DNA of 37,255 nucleotides, taken from NCBI GenBank assembly GCA_038496445.1, contig JALMLS010000106.1, positions 1-37,255 on the forward strand, written 5' to 3'. This DNA is from Trichosphaerium sp. ATCC 40318 (taxonomy: Eukaryota; Discosea; Flabellinia; Trichosidae). A program made the position numbers and the translations under genes. Shown one piece after another: positions 1 to 10,449 of the stretch. Under the pieces are notes generated by a model. That model did no database searches, had not been told where the DNA came from, and saw only the letters and a list, made by a program, of their open reading frames with translations. Within the stretch, counting starts at the first letter, position 1; every line of letters begins with the position of its first letter.

Positions 1-626
1 TCAAACATGATCTGGGTCCTCTTCTCTCTAAAGTAACAATAGGTAAGCCAAAAACAACAACTTCTTTTTTCGGAATCTTTTCGAAAAAAAAAACAATAAA
101 AGTGTAAAGAACAGTTCCTGTGTACTTGTCTGCTTTTGTGGTCAATGGTGCTTCAGAGAGGAGAACTCGGTGATCTTCTGGTGTAACATGGAGTTCGTTG
201 AAGGCGGTATGCCATATTTTCTCCATATCGTCCCAGTTGGTTACAATACCACGTTCAATTGGGTACGTCAAGGTTTGAACGGCGCGTTTGGCTTGCGCTT
301 CTTTACTTACGTATGATTCCTCTTTTTCCTTGCTGTGAGCGACAACAGACGCGAAGATAGAACGTGGGCAGTCATCGCCAGAAAAACCAGCTTTACACAA
401 CCCGGATCCATTATCTACCACCAAAGCTTTTACTATGAATGAAATTAGAGCGTGTCCGTTGCGTTTGAGTAAAAACGGGAGTTTTAGCGTAAAACTATGC
501 TGACACGCGCATAAATGCTATAAAACAAGTTGTGGTTGCGTCACGTATGGTTATAACGCAATGAGGTTTTGTAATACCCGAAAGGGCCTGTTAAGGCTCT
601 TGTACCATACCATTATCGTCACACAT
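1..626 (-). CDS. Divergent actin / actin-like protein, 5' part (3' end outside window)
   Basis: Cytoskeletal ATPase of the actin fold. Three exons are visible: a 16-nt start exon (626-611, MCDDN), exon 2 (432-126) and the start of exon 3 (27-1). Both introns are GT-AG (610-433 and 125-28) and the joined frame is open. Conserved landmarks are the phosphate-binding [11 protein letters not shown], the [14 protein letters not shown] helix, LLSEAPL and TQIMFE. Two features are unusual. Between SVV and SYV there are 8 residues where conventional actin has 16, so the DNase-I-binding D-loop is about half length. The usual YPIEHG reads YPIERG, so the methylated histidine 73 is an arginine. This suggests a fast-evolving actin paralogue rather than the main cytoskeletal actin. 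The mini-exon start is inferred from the fit to actin N-termini. Confidence 0.93.
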
Positions 627-1519
627 TTTAGTTTGTTGTTACGCTTGTTAGATTTTTGGTTTTCTGCTCTAGAAAATGTTACTTTTTAACCAAAAAACCA
701 TCAATTAGCCGTTCTGTTTTTAGCCGAAAAACTGTCATAAGATTGAACAAAAAGGCCAAATGAATTTAGCAAATAACACTATGGACGGTGTTGCATGGTT
801 CTTTAGGAGTAAACGTCATCAAAATAATGTTGACGCTCAGTTTTTGTTGCAATTGTTGAAGTGGTGGCACTGTACTTCTCGGCTACAACTTGAATTTTTA
901 ACCTGCTATGAGAGCTTACACGCACCTAAGTCCATCAGTTGTGGAATTCTTGTCTCTTTTTCAAGCTTATCTAGGCTCAAATTGGCCTATCTGACTCAAC
1001 AAGCACAGTGCTTTGTTGCTGCTACTACTGCAGGCACAACAGCAGATTATTTTCAAGAACTACACAGTAGGGAATGTTAGTTGGTGTGGGATGAAATACT
1101 ACGCTGGTTGATTGTAATAGCTGAATACGTGTTTCTAGTGATACACAAAAGAGAGAAAATAACGTTTCTCTGGAAAATATCACGTGTGACAAAAGGTTTG
1201 GGAGATTAGGTGTTCTGTATTTGCTCAATAGGTATTAACAGTGTATTGTTTAAGGATAGTTCATAGGTTGCTACAATACTGCATGGTAAAAAACTGTCGT
1301 TCATCTTGAGTCAATAAACGAATGTATGTAGTTATCTTATAGATTGCCTTGCGACTACCAAGACTCCATTGCTGTTTTAGTTAATTGTTAACTGAAAATA
1401 TCCTTCGGTCAAAAAAACTGTCATTCTCACGTTATGAGAATACTTGTTACCCTCCTTAATATCAATTACAATCTTCAACAACACACGCAACAACAACTCT
1501 ACAAATAACAACATAAAAA
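627..1519. other. Intergenic region between divergent actin and beta-trefoil genes
   Basis: This stretch carries the upstream regions of two divergent genes. A 106-codon open frame at 760-1080 (+) has no recognisable domain, no splice partners and looks compositionally random, so it is not called as a gene. One CACGTG palindrome lies at 1181. The segment just before the ATG at 1520 is A/C-rich (CAACAA-type), as expected for a 5' leader. Confidence 0.5.
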
Positions 1520-2605
1520 ATGAGTTACGACAAACCTGTTTACTTTAAGAACAAATGCACTGGTCTTGTATTCGAGACGAAACAAACTGGACAAATGGTG
1601 ACAAACAAAGAAGTGTGTGACATTATCCAAAGTACTCTGAAAGAAACCGACAATGCCAAACAGCTTTACAAGATTGAAAAATCGGATATTGTTGCTGGAA
1701 AACAAACATACAAGATCACTGCCTTCAACAACGATGTAAGTTGAATGTGTTAGTTTAATATAGTCGCAGCATACTAACAATACCTTAGGTTCTAGATATC
1801 TTCTATGGAGACAAAAAGGATGGTGCTCGCGCCATTACGTACTATTGGCATGGAAGTAATACTCAAAGGTGGTACATTGAAGACCATGAAGGATGTACGC
1901 TCCTAATTTCTGAATACACTTGTACCTTTGAACTAACTGTCTCTTTCAGACAAAGTAATCATCAACGTTAACTCTGGTAAATGTGTGGAAGTCCCAGGAT
2001 CAACAACCGAACAAGGCGCTGCTATTTTACAATTCACAAGCAACCATACCGATAACCAACTTTGGTCTATTCTCACTGAAGAACAAGCAAAGATCAAATC
2101 AGTCCCTGTTCCTTCTGATGCTGATACACCAACAAGCTGTATCGATCTACGCTATGCAACAGACTCTCCAAAATGGCGTCGTTATAAAACAACTTCTGTG
2201 TCATACGATGGTGTTGTACATGATCATCCACGTATTCAAATCCACTTTGATACCAAAGGTGACTATTTTTCAAAACATAGACTTGATGCTTTCTTTTTAA
2301 CATGGTTGTTTAGGGCATGTCATCGATAAGACAAGATCTGCTGAAGGCAAAAAAGTAATTGCATTATGCATAGAGACTAATTGTAAAATGCAAGTGTACG
2401 GTGTGAATCATTGGGCATGGCCTGGATCCAATGGAACCATTCAAGGTATGCTGTTTTTGACTCTACACTCGATTCTTAGTTCTGTTTTTCAGGTTTGTAT
2501 GTGTGGCCGGTTGACAAAGAACCAGAATGGACTTCTGCTAAGAGTACTGAAGTACTTAACTTCTTTGCTCCAGGTAGAACCATTGAAATTGGAGAAGTGG
2601 AATAA
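1520..2605 (+). CDS. Ricin-B-type beta-trefoil domain protein
   Basis: Five exons joined by short GT-AG introns (first exon 1520-1735, second from 1789) give a protein of about 250 residues. The central part carries carbohydrate-binding beta-trefoil signatures: NTQRWYI followed by VNSGKCVEVPG, then DNQLWSI, which are QxW-type repeats. The family binds glycans or acts as a protein-interaction module. No enzymatic or toxin domain is seen, so this is a lone lectin-like protein. No signal peptide is visible after MSYDKPVYF, which argues for a cytosolic location. The C-terminal third (FGVNHWAWPG-like region, then YVWPVDKEPEW) is conserved-looking but not identified. An AATAAA follows 41 nt after the stop. 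The start is the first ATG after an A/C-rich leader. Domain call good; ligand unknown. Confidence 0.85.
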
Positions 2606-2646
2606 ACAGAGATAGACGTTGATACACGTACAATGTAATGTACTTC

Positions 2647-2652
2647 AATAAA
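2647..2652 (+). terminator. Polyadenylation signal AATAAA of the beta-trefoil gene
   Basis: AATAAA lies 41 nt downstream of the TAA at 2603-2605, at the usual distance for a eukaryotic cleavage signal. Confidence 0.5.
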
Positions 2653-2923
2653 ATTCAGTAAACATTATGTTGTCAACAACTTATACACGAACTTCAGATT
2701 TGTTAAATCTACACTAGTTCTAGATATGAACATCAGACTTGCCTATACTAATAGGCCTCCATGAAGTAGTTCTTCAAGAGAGATTGAAATAGCTATAGTT
2801 GTTGTGTTGCTAGATTCGCCTGTCACACTACCTGAAAAAGGTTCAATAACACAGCGATATCCTAATTTAAAAGTTCTATTTACTTTATTGTGAGTACATT
2901 ACTTTTCATTACAAGTTTCAATT

Positions 2924-5900
2924 TTATTTGAGTGTACTCTCATACTTAGCAATTCGAGAAAGAAGTTCAGCAATTTGAGTATCTTTTTCTTTCAATTTTG
3001 TGCATTGCTCTTTCAATTTTGCATCTTTTTCTTCTAGTTGAGCACCTTGTTCTTCCAGTTTGGTATCTTTTTCCTTGATCTTATTTGATAATACTTGCAC
3101 TTGTAAATCATGTGCGCTCAATTGTTTTGGCTTGTTCAAATTTGTAGCTCCCCATAATTGCCTGTACATGTATATAAGGAACAAAGTAAATGCTGTGATT
3201 ACGTGTACCTGTTTTTCAACAAGTTCTCTTTGTCATCTGACAACTCATCATCGCTATCTGAGTTTGTTTCAAGTTCGATTTTCTTGGCACTCTCATCATC
3301 GGCAACGCTCTTTGGTGTCTTGGTTGTTTTTTTGTTTTTTGGGTTACTCTTTTTTGATTTGGTTGTATTACGTTTCCTTAGTTGCTTTACAACTTTAATT
3401 ATGTATCGTGCTACAGCTTGAACATCTAAAATGGAATGTTAGTACTTTGTATTTTGTAATGCAAGTTACTACAATTGACTGTTTTTTGGAATACCTTGTG
3501 CCACAACCAACTCATCACACACTGCCTCATTCACTTTGGCATTTGAAACTGCAATTCCAAGTTTGTCTACCAATGCGTAGTGACTCTGGTATCCTGGTTT
3601 TATTGGTTTACCATAAAAGTTATCATCATCAGTAGGCTTTTCTGTAGCCTATTACTGTTGTAAACAAATAAAAAGCTGAGGTAATGTTGGTGTACAGGAT
3701 ATACATTTCCGGGAGTGACTAGACTTAAAACAAGAGTCAATTCTCGATTTCCTGATGTATCATATGAGCAAGCATATTCAAGGCTACTCTAAACAATACA
3801 GGTTAAGAATAAATTAAGAAACATGTCCATGTACAGTAAAGTAAACACCCTGACCATAATACCCGCCATCTAAAGAACTCACAGTACCAAATCCAGCTTT
3901 TACAATACTCAAAGCAGCTTCAGGAGATGTACCATGAACCATCAATAAAATGGGTGACTGAAAACATGTAAGATGATTTAGGGTGAATGTCATTACCTGT
4001 TCTAAAGTGTTTGTACTTGGGCTGTTGTCATTAATCAGAGCGTTAAACCTCACAGCCACTGCTCTCTTATGACTGTCTTGTTTCCATTCGTCTTTACAAA
4101 ATAACTTTGGAAGTTCTCTAAATAGTAGGGTAAGCTCTTGTTTATAAAGAACCTGTAAGTTGTATTGGCGTTGAGTCAAGAGTGAGCTCTGTTGAGTTAA
4201 TAGAAACTTGTTGTTAAACGTACTGATGTCTGTGTTTCACTATTGTATTGTACATCCCAAAGTTACAAGTCAAGACATCATTGCATACAAGAAGTGCTTC
4301 TACAACAGTGACTCTATCATATCCAGGCATTTTTGATAGTTGTTGATGAAGAAACTCAAGTTCTCTCTTGGCCACAGTGTTGTCATCAAACAGATTCAAC
4401 GTTCTATAATCTGTTGCTTTTTCAACAGCACCCCTTGCAATAAAAGTTAGACAAAACAATTGTGAAAGAACACTGACTTATGTTAGATCTATTCCAGTAG
4501 TGCGCATACTGTAATCTTGGATTTAAGTCCCAGAAGGTTTCACTTTTTAATCCTTGAGTTTCAGCGTGTTAGTGTGACACTATTGAAAGGTGAGCTGTAC
4601 CTGCAAGTGTGTTACCAAGTACAAGATTTACAGAAGTAGGATTAATACTGTGTTCACAACCCTGGCACTCACACGCAAGCTTAGCAAATGACCATTTTCT
4701 AAGTTTCTGGAAGAAAGTTAATAACCAACTCTAGCACATAAATTACATGGTTTGGGTTATGTTCACCGGCACAATACTGACATAAAGCGACTCCTCTTTT
4801 GTTACAGTCATAGCACAGCAAGACTAGATAGTAACTTAAAAGAATGCATTGTATAAATTATCCTACGATTTTGCTTGGCTATTTTAAGTGAGTTTGTACA
4901 CCATCCTTCTTTTTTACATATCTCAATGCAACTGGGGTGTTTTGGATTGATCCACATATCCTCAGGTAAGTCGAATAATAGTCCCTCCATTAATTCCCCG
5001 TGCTGAATCCAGAAACTCTTTTAAAAAAAAGCTGTTATTTGAAAGTCAGAGATGAAAGACTGCCGTACCGAAGATTGTACAACTATGCGATCATATGTAC
5101 ATATTAAATAACAAATCCCTTTTTGTAATGCAAGTTTAAAATAAGATCGTGTTGGCTGTTATGATTACAATTAGTTTTACAAACTCTTTGAAAATGAAAT
5201 GACATACCAAGTATTGCAACCATTTTGCAAGATTGAGTCTCCATTGTGGCCTTTCTTCCATTGTTGCACAAGATAGCCATAGAGTGCTAGATTGCTTGCC
5301 ATTTAGCATAACTGTCAACACAGTTTCAAATACAGCAATGAATGAGGAATCATTATCAACAACACCTATTACTATCCTATTAAATAGCATCTTATTGTGC
5401 CATATATTTGTAGATAGTGAAATGGCTTTACTCATTTTCAATAACCTAACAAGAACAGAATTATGCCCATAATATGCTAAGAAAGGTTACAACAATTGCA
5501 TAATTTTGACAAATGGGTACCTGAAAGGTGGAGAGCTGTCAATCCATTGTTATTCTTTACTTCAATATTTGCACTAGAGCCAAGTAATATTTCTACAACT
5601 TTAATGTGCCCATTACGTGCTAAGAAACACAAGTTACATCAAGTATATTAACAGTAAGGTACCTGCTAAGAAGAGAGCTGTCCCACCATTGTTATTTTTT
5701 GCTTCGATGTCTGCATTTGAACCAAGTAATATTTCAACAACTTTACTATGGCCATCACGTGCTAAGAAGTGAGTTACATCTATCATTTCTTGACAACAAA
5801 ATGGTACCGGCATGATGAAGAGGTGTCCACCCATATATACCCCTTGCTTCAATATTTACTCTTTGACCAAGTAATACTTCTACAACTTTACTGTGTCCAT

Positions 5901-6963
5901 TACGTGCTAAGAAACAAGTTAGATATAAGTTATTATATATATATTAACAGTAAGGTACCTGCAAAGAGAAGAGCTGTCCATCCTTTGTTATTTTTTGCTT
6001 CGATATCTGCATTTGAATCAAGTAATATTTTAACAACTTTACTATGGCCATCACGTGCTAAGAAGTGTGAGTTACATCTACCATTTCTTGACAACAGAGG
6101 TACCGGCATGATGTAGAGGTGTCCACCCATCTATACCCCTTGCTTCTATATCTGCGTTTGATTCAAGTAATATTTCAACAACTTTACTATGGCCATCACG
6201 TGCTAAGAAGTGTGGTTACAGCTATCCATTTCTTTACAACAAGTAAGTACCAGCGTGATGGAGAGCTGTCCATCCATTGTTATTTTTTACTTTAATATCT
6301 GCATTTGAACCAAGCAATATATCAACAACTTTAATGTGTCCTTGACGTGCTACGAATTACAAATTACAACATTTGTACACTAAATACACTCAAGTACCTG
6401 CACGATGGAGAGGTGTGTATCCATCATTGTCTTTTGCTTCAATATCTGCATTTGAACTAAGTAATATTTCAACAACTTTAATGTGTCCATTACATGCTAG
6501 AGGTACAAGTTACATCAAATGTACATTGACAACAAAAAGGGTATTGACAACGATATAGTAAGTCACCTGCAAGATGCATAGCTGTCCGTCCATCACTGTT
6601 TGTATATTCAAGGTTGGTACCCTTATGTATACACAGTGTTGTAATAATAGCCAGACCATGTTGGGCTAAAATACAGTTTTATATTGTATGAGCGTATTGT
6701 ACATACCTGAGTACAATAGAATTGTCTCATCAAACTTTTCGTTACATAATCTGCTGTTTAGGTCATTTACTACAGATTGTCACAAGATATTAAAAGCCAT
6801 GTTAAGAGTAAGCGCACGTGTTGTAATACTTTCGTATTGTCTGCGAAGTATCGCCAATTCGTCTACATTGGAACTGTTAAATGCACACGTGAAAATATCA
6901 TGTTTCTTGTTACTAACCTTCTAACGATAGCGTTTCTTCTGTATGTTGTTTTTGTTCAGACAT
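2924..6963 (-). CDS. Ankyrin-repeat PARP (tankyrase-like) protein, copy 1
   Basis: Predicted ADP-ribosyltransferase with ankyrin recognition repeats. Order from the ATG at 6963: a short charged N-terminus (MSEQKQ, then LAILRRQYESI), eight ankyrin repeats as eight exons (6665-5521), a conserved block ending [12 protein letters not shown] (about 5440-5215), FWIQHGELMEGLLFDLPE (about 5020-4965), a B-box-like zinc site CYDCNKRGVALCQYC...H..NH (4820-4745), CECQGCEHSINPTS (near 4660) and the PARP domain. PARP features are HGTSPEAAL (near 3935), GGYYGQGVYFT (near 3850), LVTPGNVYP and DELVVAQ (near 3510), matching the H-Y-E triad. A basic then acidic linker and a five-heptad coiled coil (KLEEQ/KLKEKD) end at TAA 2924-2926. 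All exons can be joined in frame. At one junction near 4470 copy 1 needs a donor a few bases away from that of its paralogues. NAD+ is the expected substrate; target unknown. Confidence 0.85.
5521..6665 (-). repeat. Eight tandem 99-nt ankyrin exons of copy 1
   Basis: Each unit is one exon encoding one 33-residue ankyrin repeat of the form [20 protein letters not shown], ending GWTALHHA. Each is bounded by phase-1 introns of about 35-55 nt. First exon 6567-6665 and last 5521-5619 are both exactly 99 nt. The first repeat ([10 protein letters not shown]...) is divergent and shared by all three copies. Confidence 0.9.
6688..6963 (-). repeat. 5' end of copy 1, nearly identical to 28564-28839 in copy 3
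   Basis: The start exon, first introns and N-terminal exons of copies 1 and 3 differ by only a handful of bases, introns included. Over 6688-6924 against 28564-28800 one open-frame shadow differs at a single residue in 78. The ankyrin exons directly downstream differ far more. Confidence 0.8.
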
Positions 6964-7789
6964 CAAGCGGTGTAACGTGTGCTAGATATTAGATAAAATA
7001 CTTTTATGTTTGCATGATATTCATTGATTTGTTTTGGGTCTGGTACAACACGTTAACTAAATGTTCAGTGATAACCCACAGTAACTCTGAAGGTGCTGTT
7101 CACCTAGCGAGGATGAAAGAACAGGCCTAAGTTGAAATGTGTGTTACCCAGTGATATTGAGTACAAAATCACAACTTTCAAACAAACTATTCTATCCACA
7201 TTTATATGTAACATGTTTTTGAAGAATAGTGACAACAAGTTATCTGACACATAACGCGTACTTCACTGATTAGTGACATGTAAAAATAACAAGAATTTTT
7301 TTTGACCACGTGTTACAAAATAAATACTTATTTAGGTTGTAAATTTTTGTCCGGCAAACAACTGTTGACTCGCAATGTAGTTGACAACAAAGCCATTTTC
7401 ATTTTCTGCTTATAGCAGAAACTTACTACAATTCTCAGTATGCAAACCAAAGTAGCAGGTAGCGTAAAAGGTTAATGGGATGCGTAACAGTAGATTCAAC
7501 TGACAATAAAACGATGTTGATCAAAGACGTGTACCACTTACAGATTTAGTTGGCGCACAACGTTCAAAGCTCTGTGACAATATTCTAGGTACGAAATGTC
7601 ATACGAGTATTTTCGTCTTAATGCTCATTTATAGGCTAGAAATGCTCAAAGCAAAGTGAATCTTACTCAAATAGTATCATTCATATTAGTTTGCCTTAAG
7701 GTTTCCTTAATTTTCCAAGGAGGATTGTGATAGAAAAGTCTAAAGACGACAGTTTTTGTTCAACATTTTATGTGACTATCTTTTTCGCA
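6964..7789. other. Intergenic region, nothing recognised
   Basis: This lies between the start of ankyrin-PARP copy 1 and the 3' end of the EGF-like gene. No open frame with domain or splice support was found. One CACGTG lies near 7304. Confidence 0.5.
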
Positions 7790-9976
7790 TTATGCGTTTG
7801 TGTACCTTCTGTTTCTTTGTTGTACTGTATACATCACACATCCAATAATAGCAAGAAGAGTTAATACTCCCAAAGCAGATAAGACAATATAAGCCGCTCC
7901 GAAATCTGTTAGGAAAAAAGTTAAAGTTTGATCTGTTAGCATAACTAACTACAAGAAAAAATCCGTACTGCTTCCTTTTGGTTTCTGTAAGTGACAATAA
8001 AATCCAGTGAATCCTGAGTAGCATGAGCATAATCCTAAGATTGTTAAGTTAGTGAAAAAACAATCAAAAGAAACGAAAAGAAAGGTTAGTTTTTTATCAC
8101 CTTTGTTAGCGCCGGTTATTTCGCATGAACCTGCATTACTACAATCAGAAGGGCATATAGTTTGTGTCCATATTATCCAATCCTGTGGTTTTTGAGCCGT
8201 AGGAGTATGCACAATATAAAACCACGTGCCAGACTAAAAAAACATGAAAAAAGTAAGAAGTTACAGTTTAAACTTAGTAACAAGTATCAGAGCGTTATTT
8301 GCAAAATACCTCAATTGAAAATGTATCTATAACGTAAACAATATTGCAATGTTCCTCTGTGCAACCTAATTTGACATAAATAAGCGCCCATATATTGAGT
8401 TAGAGTAACAGCTTTGCTTGTACAGAAAAAAACTGAGATCACCTTGTATGACATGATTGTACTCTTCAAGTGCTCCTATAGATGCACGAACAGTAGGCAT
8501 AGGTGAAAATCTGTGCTCAGGTGATATTGACATCCTATGATGTGACCCCAATTTTGATAGTGAAAAGTAGTATGTGGTATCAGGCTCCAAGGTCAAAACT
8601 TGAACTAGTAAATGTATCCTTAGCACGATAACGGTTTTTGTGCTGCCGGTAGAAAATAGAGGCAAAATACTTTTGGAATAAAAATAATCAACACGTGGTG
8701 TCAGGTCAAATGATAGATTTCTGATTGATATTTAATATGGCTGAATGTGGAAAGCAATTTGGTGCAAATAAAAAACAACGCAAGAAATAAAAGACGCTTG
8801 ATAGTACCTCCTTTTGCTTCGAGAATTGTTGGCTCTATAAACTGTTAGAAATCGAACATCAACATATTTATGAGCGCACGTATATCGCAGTTTATACCAT
8901 AAAAGCCTTCTTCGCACTCTTAAACAACATAATGTTAAATTTAAAGAAAAAAAGAATAGCAGCAAGTTCGGAGATTTACCTGTTGTAGTAATGTTAAAAG
9001 TGAAGTTAGACGGATTGTTTGGCTTCATTCCAATATACCAAGTATCAGGTACAGGACTACTAATTTCAACTTGTCCTACATTACAAATAGCATTCTACAC
9101 AATACATTGAATGAGCACCCACGTGGTGGTTAAAACAACTTTCAAACAAAAGTTTGTACCGAAGTTGCGTTTTCGAATACAGGAGACATTTCTCTGTTTG
9201 CACATAATAGAACATCACTTTCACTTGAATTGATCCTTGATTGTTGTAAGAATAAAATGTTAATAATTCTTTTTAAGGAGTACTCTGTAGAAACAGTGAG
9301 TTTAGAAACTCCAGGAGCTACGTTTAATCTTGAAATTATAGTATCATTAGCTGTCCCATTGAATCCAACTATTGGCTCTAAATAACAATTATTAGCACTT
9401 ACGAAAACTGAAAGCATTGTGATAATTGAGCTAATCTGTCACGTGTAGTTCGCGTTATATTTACTTTTTCAAATGAAAACTAAGACATACCAATACAATC
9501 ACTTGTTACGCCTGTGCCATTACATCTATCACCAGAAAAATAAAGAGATACCGTGTGCATGCTATTAATCGTGCTGCCACTGCATGCAAAACCAGTTGCC
9601 AAACGTCCACGGTGAAGGAAAAGCTTGAGTGAAACATCTTGGCTTACCTCCAAATTCAAAGTCAACACCGAATTGCTTTCATACGTTTACCTTAAATAAA
9701 TGCGTGCATGTATCAGTACTCCATTTTGATACCATAGGCAGAACCATATACGATTGAGAGAGGCATATCGTAAGATTGCACGTGGTCTCTAAACGTGGTA
9801 TGAATTGTCGTTGCCAAAAGCGTACTATTTACCAACATCCAAAACGGCCTCATCTATCAATAACGGTATTTGTGAAGGACCATTCTATAGTCAGCAGTTA
9901 AAATCACGTGTTTGATAGTTCGAGAATACCAAATAAGGATTTGAAGCCTCTAGAGTAATATTCGCAGCGTCAGGTC
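7790..9976 (-). CDS. Type I membrane protein with two EGF-like modules (5' end unresolved)
   Basis: A multi-exon cell-surface protein. Successive exons read, from 9976: ITLEASNPYL / MRPFWMLVNSTL, a segment ending MDNSVLTLNLEVSQDV, FACSGSTINSM, EPIVGFNGTANDT, CNVGQVEISSPVPDTWYIG, then EGF-like ECEEGFYGINCD (near 8910). A second unit follows: LEPDTTYYFSLSKLG, CTEEHCNIVYVIDTF, SGTWFYIVHTP, then EGF-like CPSDCSNAGSC...CSCYSGFTGFYC (8170-8000). A transmembrane helix (AAYIVLSALGVLTLLAIIGC) and a short basic tail RNRRYTNA end at TAA 7790-7792. Each unit thus pairs a beta-rich domain containing a W-Y-I strand with an EGF-like domain. Several NxS/T sites fit an extracellular location. The signal-peptide exon upstream of 9976 was not resolved; the nearest ATG-rich stretch is 10000-10095. 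Confidence 0.75.
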
Positions 9977-10449
9977 CTATTTACAAAGTTTTCAAAGCTA
10001 TCTTAAACATCGCAGAAAAACAACATCATGAAAAACCGCTTTGCACACGTGCCTTGCCAAGGAATCGCTTAAGGAGTGTGTTAGCATTTTTATTGTTAAC
10101 TAAACGTAGAAAGTGTTCGTACAACTTGCTAGCGTAGCAGACAAGTAAAAAGTGAGCACTACAACCACCCACGACATTTGATACTACTTTTTCTGAATAA
10201 GACTTGAAAGTAAACGACTGTTTTTAGGACGAATTACAAGTACTAAAGATAACGGTGAACTAACTGATACGCATATATGTATTAGCCCTTCTTAAGAACT
10301 CTCAAAAAGGAACATGGATGCATCAAATGAATGAGTTACTGAGGACATAAATATCAGAAACAACTTTTTTTGTACAATTTTTTTCTTTTTATTACTTGAC
10401 TTTACACCGCATGATTGTTCCTTCCTTTTTACTGTATCGTCAAATCAAC
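9977..10449. other. Intergenic region with unresolved start exon of the EGF-like gene
   Basis: This probably contains the first exon of the EGF-like membrane protein (ATG candidates near 10030 and 10095 on the minus strand), but no join gives a clean signal peptide. The remainder, up to the BTB stop codon at 10450, shows nothing recognisable. Confidence 0.4.

Noticed and set aside
760-1080. 106-codon ORF as a gene
   Set aside because: No domain, splice context or protein-like composition.
3555-3600. Loss of the PARP catalytic Glu, reading SQSHYALVD as the final motif
   Set aside because: The following DELVVAQ and YIIKVVK fit the NEYIVYD...YLLKL pattern better, placing Glu correctly.
4440-4480. 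One missing base in copy 1 compared with copies 2 and 3, suggesting a frameshift
   Set aside because: A donor four bases downstream (CA|GTGTTC) restores the frame, so a pseudogene is not needed.
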